Program-made: the position numbers and the translations under genes
Notes under the pieces: model-generated
What the model saw: only the letters and a program-made list of their open reading frames with translations
Database searches by the model: none
What the model was told of the DNA's origin: nothing
In this document: positions 1 to 9,381 of the stretch, in pieces
Layout of the letters: the number at the start of each line of letters is the position of its first letter
Numbering within the stretch: the first letter of the stretch is position 1
NCBI RefSeq assembly: GCF_900143545.1
Contig: NZ_FREV01000003.1
Location: forward strand, 1 to 64,000
Length of the DNA stretch: 64,000 bases
Direction of reading: 5' to 3'
Origin: Loktanella sp. Alg231-35
Lineage (GTDB): Bacteria > Pseudomonadota > Alphaproteobacteria > Rhodobacterales > Rhodobacteraceae

Positions 1-1228
1 CCCTGTAGCGGTCGATCAGACCATCTTTGCTGCGCGTGATGTCCAGACAGCCGGGCTGCATCGCTTGAACTTCGCAATCCCGCATCCCTGTCAGATAGGC
101 GCAAATAATATAGGCTGCTGTTTGCAGCATCCGCTCCTCGCGTTTGACCGCCACATGGTCGAATCCGGAGCGCCAGGGTCGGTTGGTATCCGGGTTCAAG
201 GATACAGGCGTATCCAATCCGCCCCGTTCAACGCCATATATTGCGATATGCCGCGCGATCAGATCGCGGGCGGATTTGCGCAGCCGCAAGTGGCCGCTTG
301 GGTTCTCAGTCACAATGACCCCGGCGGCGAGATTGATCCGGTGCCAATTGACCGGGTCATCCTTGATCTTGTCGCGCGTTGCCTTGTTCATCGGTTGGGT
401 CCAGCAAGGCACTCCACGGCCTTCGCGCCCTCGCGCAGCCAGCCATCGTTTAACTCGGGAAATATGCAAAGCGTGAAGGTCGCCCTTATCCCTTTGCAGA
501 TCGTCGCGCGCCAATCGGTCCGCGCGATCAGCAAGCGCGGAATACTCGGCACGCGCGGCAAAGATGTCTGTTGAAAACACCTGCACGTATTTAAGTGCCC
601 AACTGAGCAACGGCGCGAGGATCGGCTCGGGAATGCGAGCTGTTCGGTTCTCATACCGCCGGGACGAATATCCGGCGACAGATGCCGAACTATGGCCAGG
701 CCAAGGCTCGAACCGAAGGCCACCGCCCGGCAGATGGTCACGATAGTGATAGAGGTGCCAGATCGGCTTGAGCAGTAGGGCATTGACCGCCGGCTGCCGT
801 GCCTTCGAGGCCGTGACCGCCTTTGCATATCGATCCAGAAGCGCCTGATCGAGCGTGGGCAGATCGAGCGTATCAAGCTCCTCAAGCACAAACTCGAAGA
901 ACGGGCGGACGTGGTTGAAGGCCTGCCTAATGCTGGCAGGCGGCAGCTCTGGTGCCCAACCCGGCAGGCGCACATTGAGCCGTGCGTGGAGATAAGACCG
1001 CATCATTGTTGCCAGGCCCGGATCCGGCAGCGTGTCAAAGTTGACCGTACAGTGACAGCGCCGCGCATTCTGGCGAAACACCGCCGGGGTCAGGTCCCAA
1101 AACTCATCGGCGTATCGCGACAACTCTGCGCGGTCGTATCCGGCGCGCAAGGGGGAATGAGACAACACTGGCCATGTGCTGCGATCCTCGATATCGTATG
1201 CGGTACGGGCTGCTTGCACGCCTCTCAT
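1..1228 (-). CDS. Third tyrosine recombinase of a trio (partial)
   Basis: The reading frame is open from an ATG at 1228 to the left edge, giving at least 409 residues, so the C-terminus lies outside the window. Its ATG overlaps the stop of the second recombinase as ATGA, which indicates translational coupling. Near the left edge the segment AYLTGMRDCEVQAM fits the first catalytic-arginine region of tyrosine recombinases; the HxxR and tyrosine boxes would lie further left. The long N-terminal part has no motif I recognise. Large trio recombinases of this kind occur in RIT and GInt elements (family knowledge). Membership is inferred from operon structure and the arginine box. Confidence 0.75.
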   Translation of the reverse strand, partial: MRGVQAARTAYDIEDRSTWPVLSHSPLRAGYDRAELSRYADEFWDLTPAVFRQNARRCHCTVNFDTLPDPGLATMMRSYLHARLNVRLPGWAPELPPASIRQAFNHVRPFFEFVLEELDTLDLPTLDQALLDRYAKAVTASKARQPAVNALLLKPIWHLYHYRDHLPGGGLRFEPWPGHSSASVAGYSSRRYENRTARIPEPILAPLLSWALKYVQVFSTDIFAARAEYSALADRADRLARDDLQRDKGDLHALHISRVKRWLAARGREGRGVPCWTQPMNKATRDKIKDDPVNWHRINLAAGVIVTENPSGHLRLRKSARDLIARHIAIYGVERGGLDTPVSLNPDTNRPWRSGFDHVAVKREERMLQTAAYIICAYLTGMRDCEVQAMQPGCLDITRSKDGLIDRYR

Positions 1229-3012
1229 TGCGCGGCCTCGGGCGGCAGGTATGTCATTGGAGGGTGGGCTTTGAAGGTTGCCCGCGCCGACGCAATCACC
1301 TCGTCTGAAAAGGCAGGCAGGATCTGGCGCGTTATCCGCTCATGGACGTGGCCAAACTTGGCCGCCCAATCCTGCGCGCCGATCGACATGCGCTGCGACA
1401 GAATGAAGTCCAGAAACCTCAGGATAGCCGGAAGCTTGCGCTCGGTGATCACCGCATTGCGGCAATCCAGGCATCCCCAGAACGGACGAGCGCACGGCGA
1501 GCCGGGTTTGGAAAACGGGCTGTCATAGAAGCCGGAACAGCGTGCCAGCCAGATCTCTTGAGCAGTTGCAGTTGCAGGGGTTTTGCCAGTATCCACCACA
1601 TCTTCGGACAATGAAACATCGGAAACTTGGTCGTCTTTTGTCGACGTCGACAGCCCAATCGCATCTTCTAGACCCCCTGCAATCGTCGCCTCGTGAAGTG
1701 GACGCAGCGACGGAATATCAGCATAGTGCCTGGCCGCGATCTCGGTCGTATGACCAACCGCGAACCGCGTCATGTGACCACCGGTCTTGAGATACCATAG
1801 CGCCTTGTGTGTCTTGCGAAGGCGCGAAAGCAGCAGTTTGAGGGGCTGGCCGTGATCATCGACGATGCTGTGGCGCGCAATCCAATGACGCAGTGTGGGT
1901 TCTGGATGCCGCACGACATCGCGAAAACCGCAGGCGTGATAGAAAACGAACAACGCATCTGATGGGTGAAACTGGCGTGCCCGCTCTGTCCTGGTCACGA
2001 TGGCCCGGATCAAGCCTCCGGGCGTTGTCGGCCCGCCATCCCGCACCCGCATGGTCTTTTGTGCCAGCCCATGCGCCCGACGCTTGGTGTAGTGCAGCGT
2101 CACAGACCCCGCAGAGCCGCTGCTCAGACAATCGGCTTTGAGCGCTTTGACGCATTCAATCTCCAGTCCGGTATCGAGGCTCAGGAGCGTCAGCAGCGGT
2201 GGGAGGTCGTGAACCGTCAGATAAAAGTGCGAATAAACATCTTCGAGAAGCGATGATGTTGGCAGGCCGCGTATATACAACGCGCGATAGAGGTCTCGGG
2301 TGGCTTTGTCATCGCGAGGAAGAAAACCGCGGCTGCGCACGGCTTCATGCAACACAACAGCCCGCTGGCAAACGACAGGATCGCTGTGTGCGGCGATCGT
2401 CTCTGGCAAGCACCCGTCGAGACGCCGGAGCATCGCAGCGACATCCGCACGAGCCGCATCGCGCAGCTGCCTTGCGACATAGGGGCTGTAGGCATCGCGT
2501 GGTTTGGAACGTTCGAAGGGCCGCGCGCTCGTGTAGCGCAGTCGAGCACGTAGACTTTGTGATACCCTATCGGGGTCGTCGGCATCGATCTCGCGGAATA
2601 CCACGACCATCTTCGACAATTGTGTGAACGCATGGACCCCGCTCTTGCCGTCGGCCTCCAGCCAGGCCTCGAAACCGTCGATATGCTGGGCGACGAGTTG
2701 GCCGCTTGATGAAACTGTCGGCGCCTCTACTGCCATGTAGCGGAAAAAGATACGCACCGTTCTGGCATAGGCCAGAATTGTTGATCGCGCGCCAAGCGGT
2801 CCGCCGACCTCGCTCAGCCTTCGAAGGGCCTGTGCCATCTCAATGGCCAACGCCCTTGGTCTGAGGTCCGTAAAATCTAGTTCTGCCGCTCCGCCCGACC
2901 GGGCGTTCACGCAAAAACGCAACCCGGTGATTGAACTGGGTGCCGGTTCTTCCAAGACACCATCTTCAGGTCCAAACCGGGCGACATGTCCCCTGCGAGG
3001 TCTGCCGCTCAT
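1225..3012 (-). CDS. Second tyrosine recombinase of a trio
   Basis: This 595-residue protein has a C-terminal phage-integrase-like domain. VGHTTEIAARHYADI near residue 410-425 supplies the histidine and the candidate nucleophilic tyrosine, and LSRLRKT supplies the second arginine. The first catalytic arginine appears replaced: the segment that normally reads GLR reads DTGLEIECVKAL. The histidine of HxxR also appears to be serine. It may therefore act as a structural or regulatory partner rather than an independent recombinase. The start at 3012 overlaps the upstream stop as ATGA, and the stop overlaps the next start in the same way. Cys-rich segments near the C-terminus (CSGFYD, CARPFWGCLDC) suggest metal binding. 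Confidence 0.8.
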   Translation of the reverse strand: MSGRPRRGHVARFGPEDGVLEEPAPSSITGLRFCVNARSGGAAELDFTDLRPRALAIEMAQALRRLSEVGGPLGARSTILAYARTVRIFFRYMAVEAPTVSSSGQLVAQHIDGFEAWLEADGKSGVHAFTQLSKMVVVFREIDADDPDRVSQSLRARLRYTSARPFERSKPRDAYSPYVARQLRDAARADVAAMLRRLDGCLPETIAAHSDPVVCQRAVVLHEAVRSRGFLPRDDKATRDLYRALYIRGLPTSSLLEDVYSHFYLTVHDLPPLLTLLSLDTGLEIECVKALKADCLSSGSAGSVTLHYTKRRAHGLAQKTMRVRDGGPTTPGGLIRAIVTRTERARQFHPSDALFVFYHACGFRDVVRHPEPTLRHWIARHSIVDDHGQPLKLLLSRLRKTHKALWYLKTGGHMTRFAVGHTTEIAARHYADIPSLRPLHEATIAGGLEDAIGLSTSTKDDQVSDVSLSEDVVDTGKTPATATAQEIWLARCSGFYDSPFSKPGSPCARPFWGCLDCRNAVITERKLPAILRFLDFILSQRMSIGAQDWAAKFGHVHERITRQILPAFSDEVIASARATFKAHPPMTYLPPEAAQ

Positions 3013-4427
3013 AGGATTGCATCCTCGGTCAAAGCGCTGAGAAGACGCGCCACTGCAGTATCGACCGTATCGGCCTGTGTGGCGATCTGATCCAGATAGA
3101 CGTAGGTGGTCGTGATGCTGGCATGGCCAAGCAGGCGCTGCACCTGCCGCAACGGATCGCTCAGGAGCTGGCGGTAGGCTTCCATACCTCTGGTGTCAGG
3201 CACGGCTTGACCGATCTGCTGTTCGATCAGCATGGCAAGCATATGCACCGCAAATGTGTGCCGAAGCTGATGTGGGGAAATGCGGATATCGAGGCCTGTT
3301 TCGTTGCACCGGCGGCTTGCGCGCAGAAATATCGCCTCCCACGAATTGGAGCGGACCGGCAGCCCTACCTCGGACAGCCAAAGCGCTGCTGGCGCTTCTG
3401 GAATGCCTTCTCTGCAAAGGACCAAACGCAAGCGTTCTTCCGGCGTGAACCGATCTGTGCGGGCCGTCGATCCATCCAAAAGCTGGACCATTTGCGGGTC
3501 ATTTGTGCTGCGTTCCAGGAGTATCGGTCGAGAGATTTGCAATACCCCGGAGCGCGCCTTGAATTTGGAAGCGGCACGGGACCGCTCAATGTCGAGATAG
3601 TCCTGAAGCCGCGCAACAATACGTCGAGGCAACAGAATCGTTCGCCCACGATTGCCTTTGGAAATGGGCGTTGGCAGGTCAAATCTGATTTGCCGCTGTG
3701 AGCCATCAGCGGTGCCCATCTTGGGCAGCTCGCGGGCCAGCAACGATCCGGCCTCTTCCAGACGCAATCCTGTCGACACCAACACGTCAGCGAAGAGTGC
3801 ATTGCGAACCCCATTGCGATCCCGGGCACCCGGGCGTTCGTGGCCTGTCCGGGTCAAACCCCGTAGGCCAACCCGATTGAACAGCCGATAGGTCTCCAGC
3901 GATACGAAACGCGGCTGGAACACTTCCGATGAAGGCTCATAAGCCATATTGCGGTCTTCATGAGCAGCGCGACGACCGCCAAAACCTCTCCGCCAAACCT
4001 GCCGGTGCCGAAAGGGGCTGTCAGCGATCATTCCTTGATCCACGCCCCACCGATAGAGCTTGTCGAGCGAAGCCACCGAGCGATTCCACGAAGATCCCGA
4101 AATGCGATGAGAGGCGACACCGCGCCGCCGGGCACCATGAAAAGCAACGATGTCTTCGTGTGAAACCAGCCAGATCGTCTTGCCGCATGCCTGATCCAAA
4201 AATCGGACCCAAACAACAATGTCGTATCCGATCGCCCGCAATGAATGGGGCGACCGGGTCCCGTTCAGCGGAAGTTCAACAAAAAAACGATCCAGGTCGG
4301 GATCATAAAGCTCACCATCCGACACGATCCTTGGGATATGCCGGTCTAGTCCATCCGCTTCGCGGGTCTCCAGTAACCTGATCTCGCGTCCCAAAAGCCC
4401 ATCCCAAAAACCCTCACCCTTGCACAT
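3009..4427 (-). CDS. First tyrosine recombinase of a trio
   Basis: This is the promoter-proximal member of three overlapping recombinases. It has all the expected catalytic boxes in its C-terminal half: STGLRLEEAGSL (first arginine), SPHQLRHTFAVHM (HxxR), and LLGHASITTTYVYLDQ (histidine and nucleophilic tyrosine). I start it at the ATG at 4427 (472 residues). The frame stays open to 4625, but that extension would run through a long inverted repeat and into the end of the neighbouring ardC, so it is unlikely to be coding. It would cut and rejoin DNA with its two partners to move the element. RIT versus GInt type cannot be settled without the rest of the element. Confidence 0.85.
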   Translation of the reverse strand: MCKGEGFWDGLLGREIRLLETREADGLDRHIPRIVSDGELYDPDLDRFFVELPLNGTRSPHSLRAIGYDIVVWVRFLDQACGKTIWLVSHEDIVAFHGARRRGVASHRISGSSWNRSVASLDKLYRWGVDQGMIADSPFRHRQVWRRGFGGRRAAHEDRNMAYEPSSEVFQPRFVSLETYRLFNRVGLRGLTRTGHERPGARDRNGVRNALFADVLVSTGLRLEEAGSLLARELPKMGTADGSQRQIRFDLPTPISKGNRGRTILLPRRIVARLQDYLDIERSRAASKFKARSGVLQISRPILLERSTNDPQMVQLLDGSTARTDRFTPEERLRLVLCREGIPEAPAALWLSEVGLPVRSNSWEAIFLRASRRCNETGLDIRISPHQLRHTFAVHMLAMLIEQQIGQAVPDTRGMEAYRQLLSDPLRQVQRLLGHASITTTYVYLDQIATQADTVDTAVARLLSALTEDAIL

Positions 4428-4438
4428 CACCCTACGGC

Positions 4439-4496
4439 GGTGATCAGGCCAGCCACCGCCAGCTTTGTGGGGAGCGCGGCGGCTGGCCTGACCACC
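4439..4496. repeat. 21-bp inverted repeat at the recombinase promoter
   Basis: Left arm 4439-4459 and right arm 4476-4496 are complementary at 19 of 21 positions, with a 16-base spacer. The repeat lies 11 bases upstream of the first recombinase start and within about 100 bases of the point where ardC is broken. It could be the recombinase binding site near the element end, an operator, or both; the sequence alone does not decide. Confidence 0.7.
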
Positions 4497-4551
4497 CCCT
4501 GCGTCCCGCAAATGGCCATGAGACCAGAAGACAAACGGATGGTACAGACTG

Positions 4552-5256
4552 TCAAGATAAGGCAACCAGTTCCTCTCGGGCATAGCCCTCATCGCCCCAT
4601 TTCTTGCGTCCAAAGTCCCGATCAAGGCGGCTCTTGTGCTTTGTCCAGTGGGTCAGCTCATGGGCAAGCGTGGCATAGTAGGCCTCGGGGCTGCGGAAGC
4701 TCTCAAAATGCGGCATTTGCACATGATCCGTTCCGCCGCTGTAGTGGGCTGAATTCCCGCCGTGGCGAATGTCTGCCCCGCTTGCTGCAAAGAATTGGTC
4801 TGCATGCTCAATTCGCTGCGCGGGGTCGATAATCGGTTCTGGCTTGGCATAGAATTGCTCGGGCAAGCCTTCGATCTGCTCGACGTTGAATACGCTATAG
4901 CCCTTCATGAACGGGATTTTGCGCTCTTCCTCGCTGCCGTCGTCCTGCTCTTCCGTCTTGGTGATGGTGTTGGCATAGACAACGAGGTTGCCGCGCTCAC
5001 CCTTGCGGACATGTGCCCCGTATTCCTTGGCTTGGCGGTAGGTCATCCAGAACGGCGAGAGATAGCCGCCTTCCATGGTTGCGCTCCACAGCATCAGCAC
5101 GTTGATGCCGCTGTAGGCCATACCGTTATGGCGCAGTGGCTTGATGATCCGTCCTTCCATGTTTCCGGCGGACCACGGCTTGAGCCAAGTCAGTTCGCCT
5201 TGCTCCAAATCAGTGATGATCTTGTCTGTGACTTTCTGGTAAATATCTTGTTTCAT
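4552..5256 (-). pseudogene. ardC: ArdC-like antirestriction protein, 3'-truncated
   Basis: ArdC proteins bind single-stranded DNA through an N-terminal domain and carry a C-terminal zinc-metalloprotease domain; they protect incoming plasmids and conjugative elements from restriction. The ATG at 5256 has a strong ribosome site (AAAGGAGAAAGG). The N-terminal domain is intact, and HELTH near residue 197 is the zinc-binding HExxH motif. The frame then ends abruptly after REELVA, where relatives continue for some 50-80 residues including the downstream zinc ligand, and only two foreign residues precede the stop. The break is where the recombinase trio begins. The rest of the gene is predicted at the other end of that element, left of the window. 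The protein is probably inactive as a protease. Confidence 0.8.
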
Positions 5257-5276
5257 TGACCTTTCTCCTTTCAAAG

Positions 5277-5462
5277 CCGGTTGCGCATGCAACCGGACTA
5301 GGCCCGCGCCAATGAGCGGGGGGAGACCGTCAAGACCGCAGACAGCGGAGGGGGATCACCCGTCCTGCACAAGCAAAGCGCGGAAGGATGGGGAGACCGC
5401 TGGCTGCGCCCGCAGCACATGCGAAGGGCTTGGTCTTGACGGAGGACGGGGTCGCAGACCCC
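5277..5462. promoter_or_regulatory. Hairpin-rich leader of ardC
   Basis: The 312 bases between ardC and the next gene contain no convincing gene but several exact inverted repeats. An 8-bp stem with GCAT loop (5277-5284 with 5289-5296) lies about 20 bases before the ardC start. An 11-bp pair, CCGTCAAGACC at 5327-5337 and GGTCTTGACGG at 5432-5442, could fold the whole leader. A 6-bp stem with GCA loop lies at 5448-5462. Such structures fit control of an antirestriction gene during conjugative entry, when the DNA is single-stranded; that role is inference. Confidence 0.5.
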
Positions 5463-5568
5463 TAACAGAAAAGAAAAGACTTCAGCCCCTTAAGTCTGGC
5501 CGAAGACGCGCAAGGGATGGAAGTGCTGTCCGCGCTAGACTAGAGCGAACAAATAACACCAATAATAT

Positions 5569-6300
5569 TCAAAAAAGTTGAAACAGAAGCCGAAGAGTCG
5601 AAAGGACCTGCTCACCTAGCCCGCTGAGGTACAAGCCGAAACCGCTACCGGCCGCAATTGCGCTGGCTTTCGAAAAATCGGTCATTCGTTGCCCGGCCCA
5701 TACAGCGGCCTTGAGGCCGAACGAGGAAACCACTTTGGAGAGTTGACTGACCCGGTCGCTGTCACTTTCGTCTAGAGCCACCACATTGGCGATCCCTTCA
5801 ACTGACTTCGAGACCGCGCGCACCTCGTCCGAAGAAAACTCGAAATCACCTGGTGGATTATTGTGACCGATCCCAATGGGCCTCGACGCCTCGAGTTCAG
5901 AGAGGCGATTCTTGAGTTCCTCAAGTGCTCGTAGGACCTCCTGATTTGTAGTGGTCAGTCTGGTATCACTTTGAAGCTTCCGTATAGAAACAAGGGCTTC
6001 ATCGCGAGACATTAGAAATTTCTCTAGTTTCGCTCTTACATTCCGTCCAACTTGTTCCGCGGGCGAAAATGCGGAAAGCGTGGGTAGACCGTTTGACGCC
6101 GCAACGGCAGAGATATTGCGCATTCGATAGCGAATGGAAGCAGAGTTTCTGCGCCTCAACGGCCCCGAAAGCAGCGCTTTGGCCAACTGCTCTGCTGAAA
6201 ACGGAATATCCGAAAGCTCCATTTGCAGCATATATAGATAGGCGTCTAATGCAGCCTGCAATTCCTCATCAGTCCAAAGCATCTGTTTCTTTTCGTTCAT
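5569..6300 (-). CDS. Putative membrane-associated protein of the defence operon
   Basis: This 243-residue protein has an N-terminal segment (WTDEELQAALDAYLYML, then SIRYRMRNISAV near residue 57) resembling a small domain that fronts some HNH nucleases and other restriction-linked proteins. A predicted coiled segment follows at about 100-140. Next is GIGHNNPP, a short motif I know from many alphaproteobacterial proteins of mobile elements. The C-terminus has hydrophobic stretches (AIAAGSGFGLYLSGLG and the last 12 residues) that may enter the membrane. It begins 49 bases after the AIPR gene on the same strand, so it may be the last gene of the defence operon. An effector role is inference; I do not recognise a named family. 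Confidence 0.6.
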   Translation of the reverse strand: MNEKKQMLWTDEELQAALDAYLYMLQMELSDIPFSAEQLAKALLSGPLRRRNSASIRYRMRNISAVAASNGLPTLSAFSPAEQVGRNVRAKLEKFLMSRDEALVSIRKLQSDTRLTTTNQEVLRALEELKNRLSELEASRPIGIGHNNPPGDFEFSSDEVRAVSKSVEGIANVVALDESDSDRVSQLSKVVSSFGLKAAVWAGQRMTDFSKASAIAAGSGFGLYLSGLGEQVLSTLRLLFQLF

Positions 6301-6349
6301 TCTATTGTGTTCTGCCCTTCAAAATCCAGATCATGAATTCGCTTTGCCT

Positions 6350-8410
6350 TTAGACAATGCCCTCTGAGTTTGCCTTCTCAAGAACTTCAATGAGTATCTC
6401 ACTCTGCTTCTCGGATGGAATTTTCTGAGGAATCTGTTCAGCAACTCTAATTATTCCAACCTGTTTCTCACTCAAGAACCTCCTCTCAATTCCTATTTGC
6501 CTAATTCTGCTCCATTTTTGTGGGGGGACTTCAAGTACACGCCTCTGCGCATCAATACCATCATCAATCTGTTGAGTTTTCTTTGCCTGCTTCTGCTCGG
6601 TTTTTTGTTCATCAATGCCAACAAGGGTTTTGAAGAAACTTGAGCTGATGTCGCTTTCCAGCTGGTCAATGTTTCCTTGAATCCGATCCCAGCAGGAATC
6701 CTTCTTGCACCATTCAGATATGTTCGAAATCCCCTGAGGTGGCTGCGAAATGTCATCGTTTACGAACTTCGCGGCTTTGCGCAAAGCCTCAGCGAGTTCC
6801 TCGTAAACCACTTGGTTGTTCCAGCACCTCGGAAAGTCAACGACCTTGTCAGCCCGCTTGCATAGCTCGTTGATTGACGCGATGGCGTAGGCAACGATGT
6901 TGGCCCGGTAGCCGCCGTTGTACCACGGTTCGCCCGAGACCATCTTCTCAGTCCACCTGAAAATGATTGCTCGAGCTATGGCGCGCCGGAAGTAGAGTTC
7001 GTTGAAGCTATCCTGGTTTTTTGTCCAGGCTTTGCCTATGCGAGCGGCATAGCGCGCGAAGTTCTTCTGGGCTCCGAGGTTGACCCACTTTGGATGATCG
7101 TCCCAGACATTTTCGAACTTTGCGATATCAGTCTTGGTGAACATCTGCGGCTTCGGATACTCTGCCTTGAAGCGCTTCTGCTCGCCCGGTGTCAGCTTGG
7201 ATTGTGCATCAGCGTACTGTCCTCTGGCTCGCTCATAGAACCACTTGGTTTCACGTTGGGCACCACTAAGAGCCGGTGCCCAGATGCGCCGTGAGAATTC
7301 TTCCATCCGAACATGGAATGGGTGGTTGGAGAAGAAGTCTGCTGCATTCACGCGGTTCTGTGTGTTGGCATATTCCGAAATCCTCGGGACAACGATCTCA
7401 CTGTCTTCAGGGCTGATGACTGAGAGCTTCATCTGAACGAATACGCCATCCAAAGCGGCCTTATCACGTCTCTTGGTATGAAAGAGCGAAGCTGTTGTCT
7501 GTCCGCCGTTCACGATTTGCAGGTCTTTGATGCGAACGATTTCCAGTCCTTCTCCGCCTTGCTCTACCTCCACTTCCTGAGCGGTGGCAGTGATGCCGTT
7601 GTTGTAGGCAAAGAACATCCCTGGCTCGTTTAGAATTGTCGTGCGGATACCTTTGTTCACTTTACCGCGTGCCTGGAGGAATGAGCGCACATTTTGTTCG
7701 AGAAGGCGTGCTCCGTGCTTGCCGTACAATGTAGCAAGCACCTCTCCGGGCATGACGATGAGGTATGACTGATAGGCACCGGAACCGAGGTGCGCTGGCA
7801 GGCTGTTCAACCCACTTCCGAATTCTTCCTTGAAGTCGATATCCAACGCTTCTTTATGACCGCGCGAACTTCGCTGTCGTTGGAGGCGCGAGATGTCCCA
7901 GATGTGATATGTTGCCTCGACGTCAGATACCTGCCGACCTTCGACGCTTTGCATGCGGTCGCTCAGCGCGCGCTCGGATACTAGGAAGAAGTTGACCTTA
8001 CGAATGAGGGGCTTGCGATCCGATATCTGCCTCGACAGTCCGTATTCCGGAGTGGTTTCATCAAGGTCATCAAAGAGACGCTTTGAGAGACTTGCTTCGA
8101 AGAAGTTCTCAACCCTCTTGAACGCTGCATTCACATCTGTCTGCGTGAGTGACTGGAGCTCATCTCGACTATCAAAGTCTGCTACGAACAGATCAATAGC
8201 GCCTTCATCATTGAACCAGTATCCGTCAACGCGCATTCCGCGCTGCGCTCTGTAGTGGCAAAGATCGAAGCCCTCGATGAATCCGGTTTCGATCAACTCA
8301 GTTGAGAAGGCCTCCATGAATTCGGAGAGTTGAAAAGCTCCGTGAGCCTCAGCTCCTGCCATAAGCTCCTGACGAAAACCATGAAAAAATTCGGAGGTTG
8401 TTTCTTCCAT
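6350..8410 (-). CDS. AIPR family phage-resistance protein
   Basis: This 686-residue protein matches the AIPR family (abortive infection phage resistance). The diagnostic core lies in the middle: LEQNVRSFLQARGKVNKGIR, then FFAYNNGITATA, then IVNGGQTTASL. AIPR proteins recur in restriction-linked operons, but their activity is poorly known. The ATG at 8410 overlaps the stop of the PD-(D/E)XK gene as ATGA, and this fixes the start; an upstream in-frame extension to 8440 is not needed. The C-terminal 150 residues are charged and of low similarity to anything I know. Base composition is more AT-rich than the core genome to the right. Confidence 0.85.
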   Translation of the reverse strand: MEETTSEFFHGFRQELMAGAEAHGAFQLSEFMEAFSTELIETGFIEGFDLCHYRAQRGMRVDGYWFNDEGAIDLFVADFDSRDELQSLTQTDVNAAFKRVENFFEASLSKRLFDDLDETTPEYGLSRQISDRKPLIRKVNFFLVSERALSDRMQSVEGRQVSDVEATYHIWDISRLQRQRSSRGHKEALDIDFKEEFGSGLNSLPAHLGSGAYQSYLIVMPGEVLATLYGKHGARLLEQNVRSFLQARGKVNKGIRTTILNEPGMFFAYNNGITATAQEVEVEQGGEGLEIVRIKDLQIVNGGQTTASLFHTKRRDKAALDGVFVQMKLSVISPEDSEIVVPRISEYANTQNRVNAADFFSNHPFHVRMEEFSRRIWAPALSGAQRETKWFYERARGQYADAQSKLTPGEQKRFKAEYPKPQMFTKTDIAKFENVWDDHPKWVNLGAQKNFARYAARIGKAWTKNQDSFNELYFRRAIARAIIFRWTEKMVSGEPWYNGGYRANIVAYAIASINELCKRADKVVDFPRCWNNQVVYEELAEALRKAAKFVNDDISQPPQGISNISEWCKKDSCWDRIQGNIDQLESDISSSFFKTLVGIDEQKTEQKQAKKTQQIDDGIDAQRRVLEVPPQKWSRIRQIGIERRFLSEKQVGIIRVAEQIPQKIPSEKQSEILIEVLEKANSEGIV

Positions 8411-9381
8411 CAGCTCCCCCAGATTTCGTTCTGGTTGCACTCGAAGGTTGCAATATTCTCCAGCTGAAGATTGTACTTCACATCAACAACGCCGTCCGGC
8501 AGTTCCGATCTCACCAGCCGGGGAAAATCATCAGCTACGCGGTAGGAGTTCGAGCCGTTCACGAGAAACTTCGGGTTATCGTACTCCCTCATCTCCACGT
8601 ATCCGTAGGTCGCCAGTTTTCGCCAGTAGTTTTCGATTGCATCGGCGTCGCTCAGTTCGTGCCCTACTACCGAAACCAGCTCATTGAGCGACTGCGCGGG
8701 CGTTCCGTCCGGTGCCTCTGTCAAGCGGCAGACTTTGAGAAAAAGGTGCTCTGAGACAGTTTCCAGCTGATCTTCAGAAGAGACACGGACTATACTGCGA
8801 TCCCGCCCACTGATCGACTTCACTTCGACTGCTGTATCACCAAAGATGAAGTCCTGATGTATTCGATCAGGTCCGCACCAAGCTTCAACCGCTTGAGCAT
8901 CAGTAAGGTGTTTTTCCTTGAGGAGTCGGAGAAAATTCAGCTCTGCAAAAAGACCTCGCACCTCTTCCGTCGATAGAACACGCGTTCTCTTGCCCGCAAG
9001 GAAAGCCTTCCAACGCTTGATGTGGTTCATGGCAACACCCAACGCAGCGGCGGGATCAGAAATCCCATCGAGATTCCCGATCAGCGTTTGGCAAAGGCCG
9101 TGGAAAAGATCGCGATCTACGTGTTTTTCAAGTGTAAGGATCAGGCCCTGTTTGCCGGGTTCCGGCAACTGACGCAGATCGACTTCAATACCGTTAACGG
9201 TGGTTGCGTTCTTTCGGAACTGCTCCGTATGGTCGCCCTCAAGCTGTACTATGAACAGACACTGACCCCGAACGTCTTTACCCCAGCACAGGGAAACATT
9301 GCCCGGGGACGTCACGTATCGGACTGTGTAGTCGCTGTCCGGCGTCTTCATATCATCCCATGGTGATTTGCTACTCCTCAT
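8410..9381 (-). CDS. PD-(D/E)XK nuclease-like protein (DUF4420 type)
   Basis: This protein of 323 residues has a nuclease-like core: FIFGDTAVEVKSISG holds the aspartate and the ExK pair of the PD-(D/E)XK fold, preceded by DRIHQD. The family is known from operons with Z1, MORC and AIPR genes, where it is the predicted DNA-cleaving subunit. The ATG at 9381 lies inside the end of the Z1 gene (11-base overlap) with GAGGAAGAGG just upstream as ribosome site; another ATG at 9387 is possible. The 3' end is coupled to the AIPR gene. Cleavage activity is inferred from the motif. Confidence 0.8.
   Translation of the reverse strand: MRSSKSPWDDMKTPDSDYTVRYVTSPGNVSLCWGKDVRGQCLFIVQLEGDHTEQFRKNATTVNGIEVDLRQLPEPGKQGLILTLEKHVDRDLFHGLCQTLIGNLDGISDPAAALGVAMNHIKRWKAFLAGKRTRVLSTEEVRGLFAELNFLRLLKEKHLTDAQAVEAWCGPDRIHQDFIFGDTAVEVKSISGRDRSIVRVSSEDQLETVSEHLFLKVCRLTEAPDGTPAQSLNELVSVVGHELSDADAIENYWRKLATYGYVEMREYDNPKFLVNGSNSYRVADDFPRLVRSELPDGVVDVKYNLQLENIATFECNQNEIWGS

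Noticed and set aside
4428..4625. N-terminal extension of the first tyrosine recombinase
   Set aside because: It would run through the 21-bp inverted repeat and into ardC, and the added residues look unlike a folded domain.
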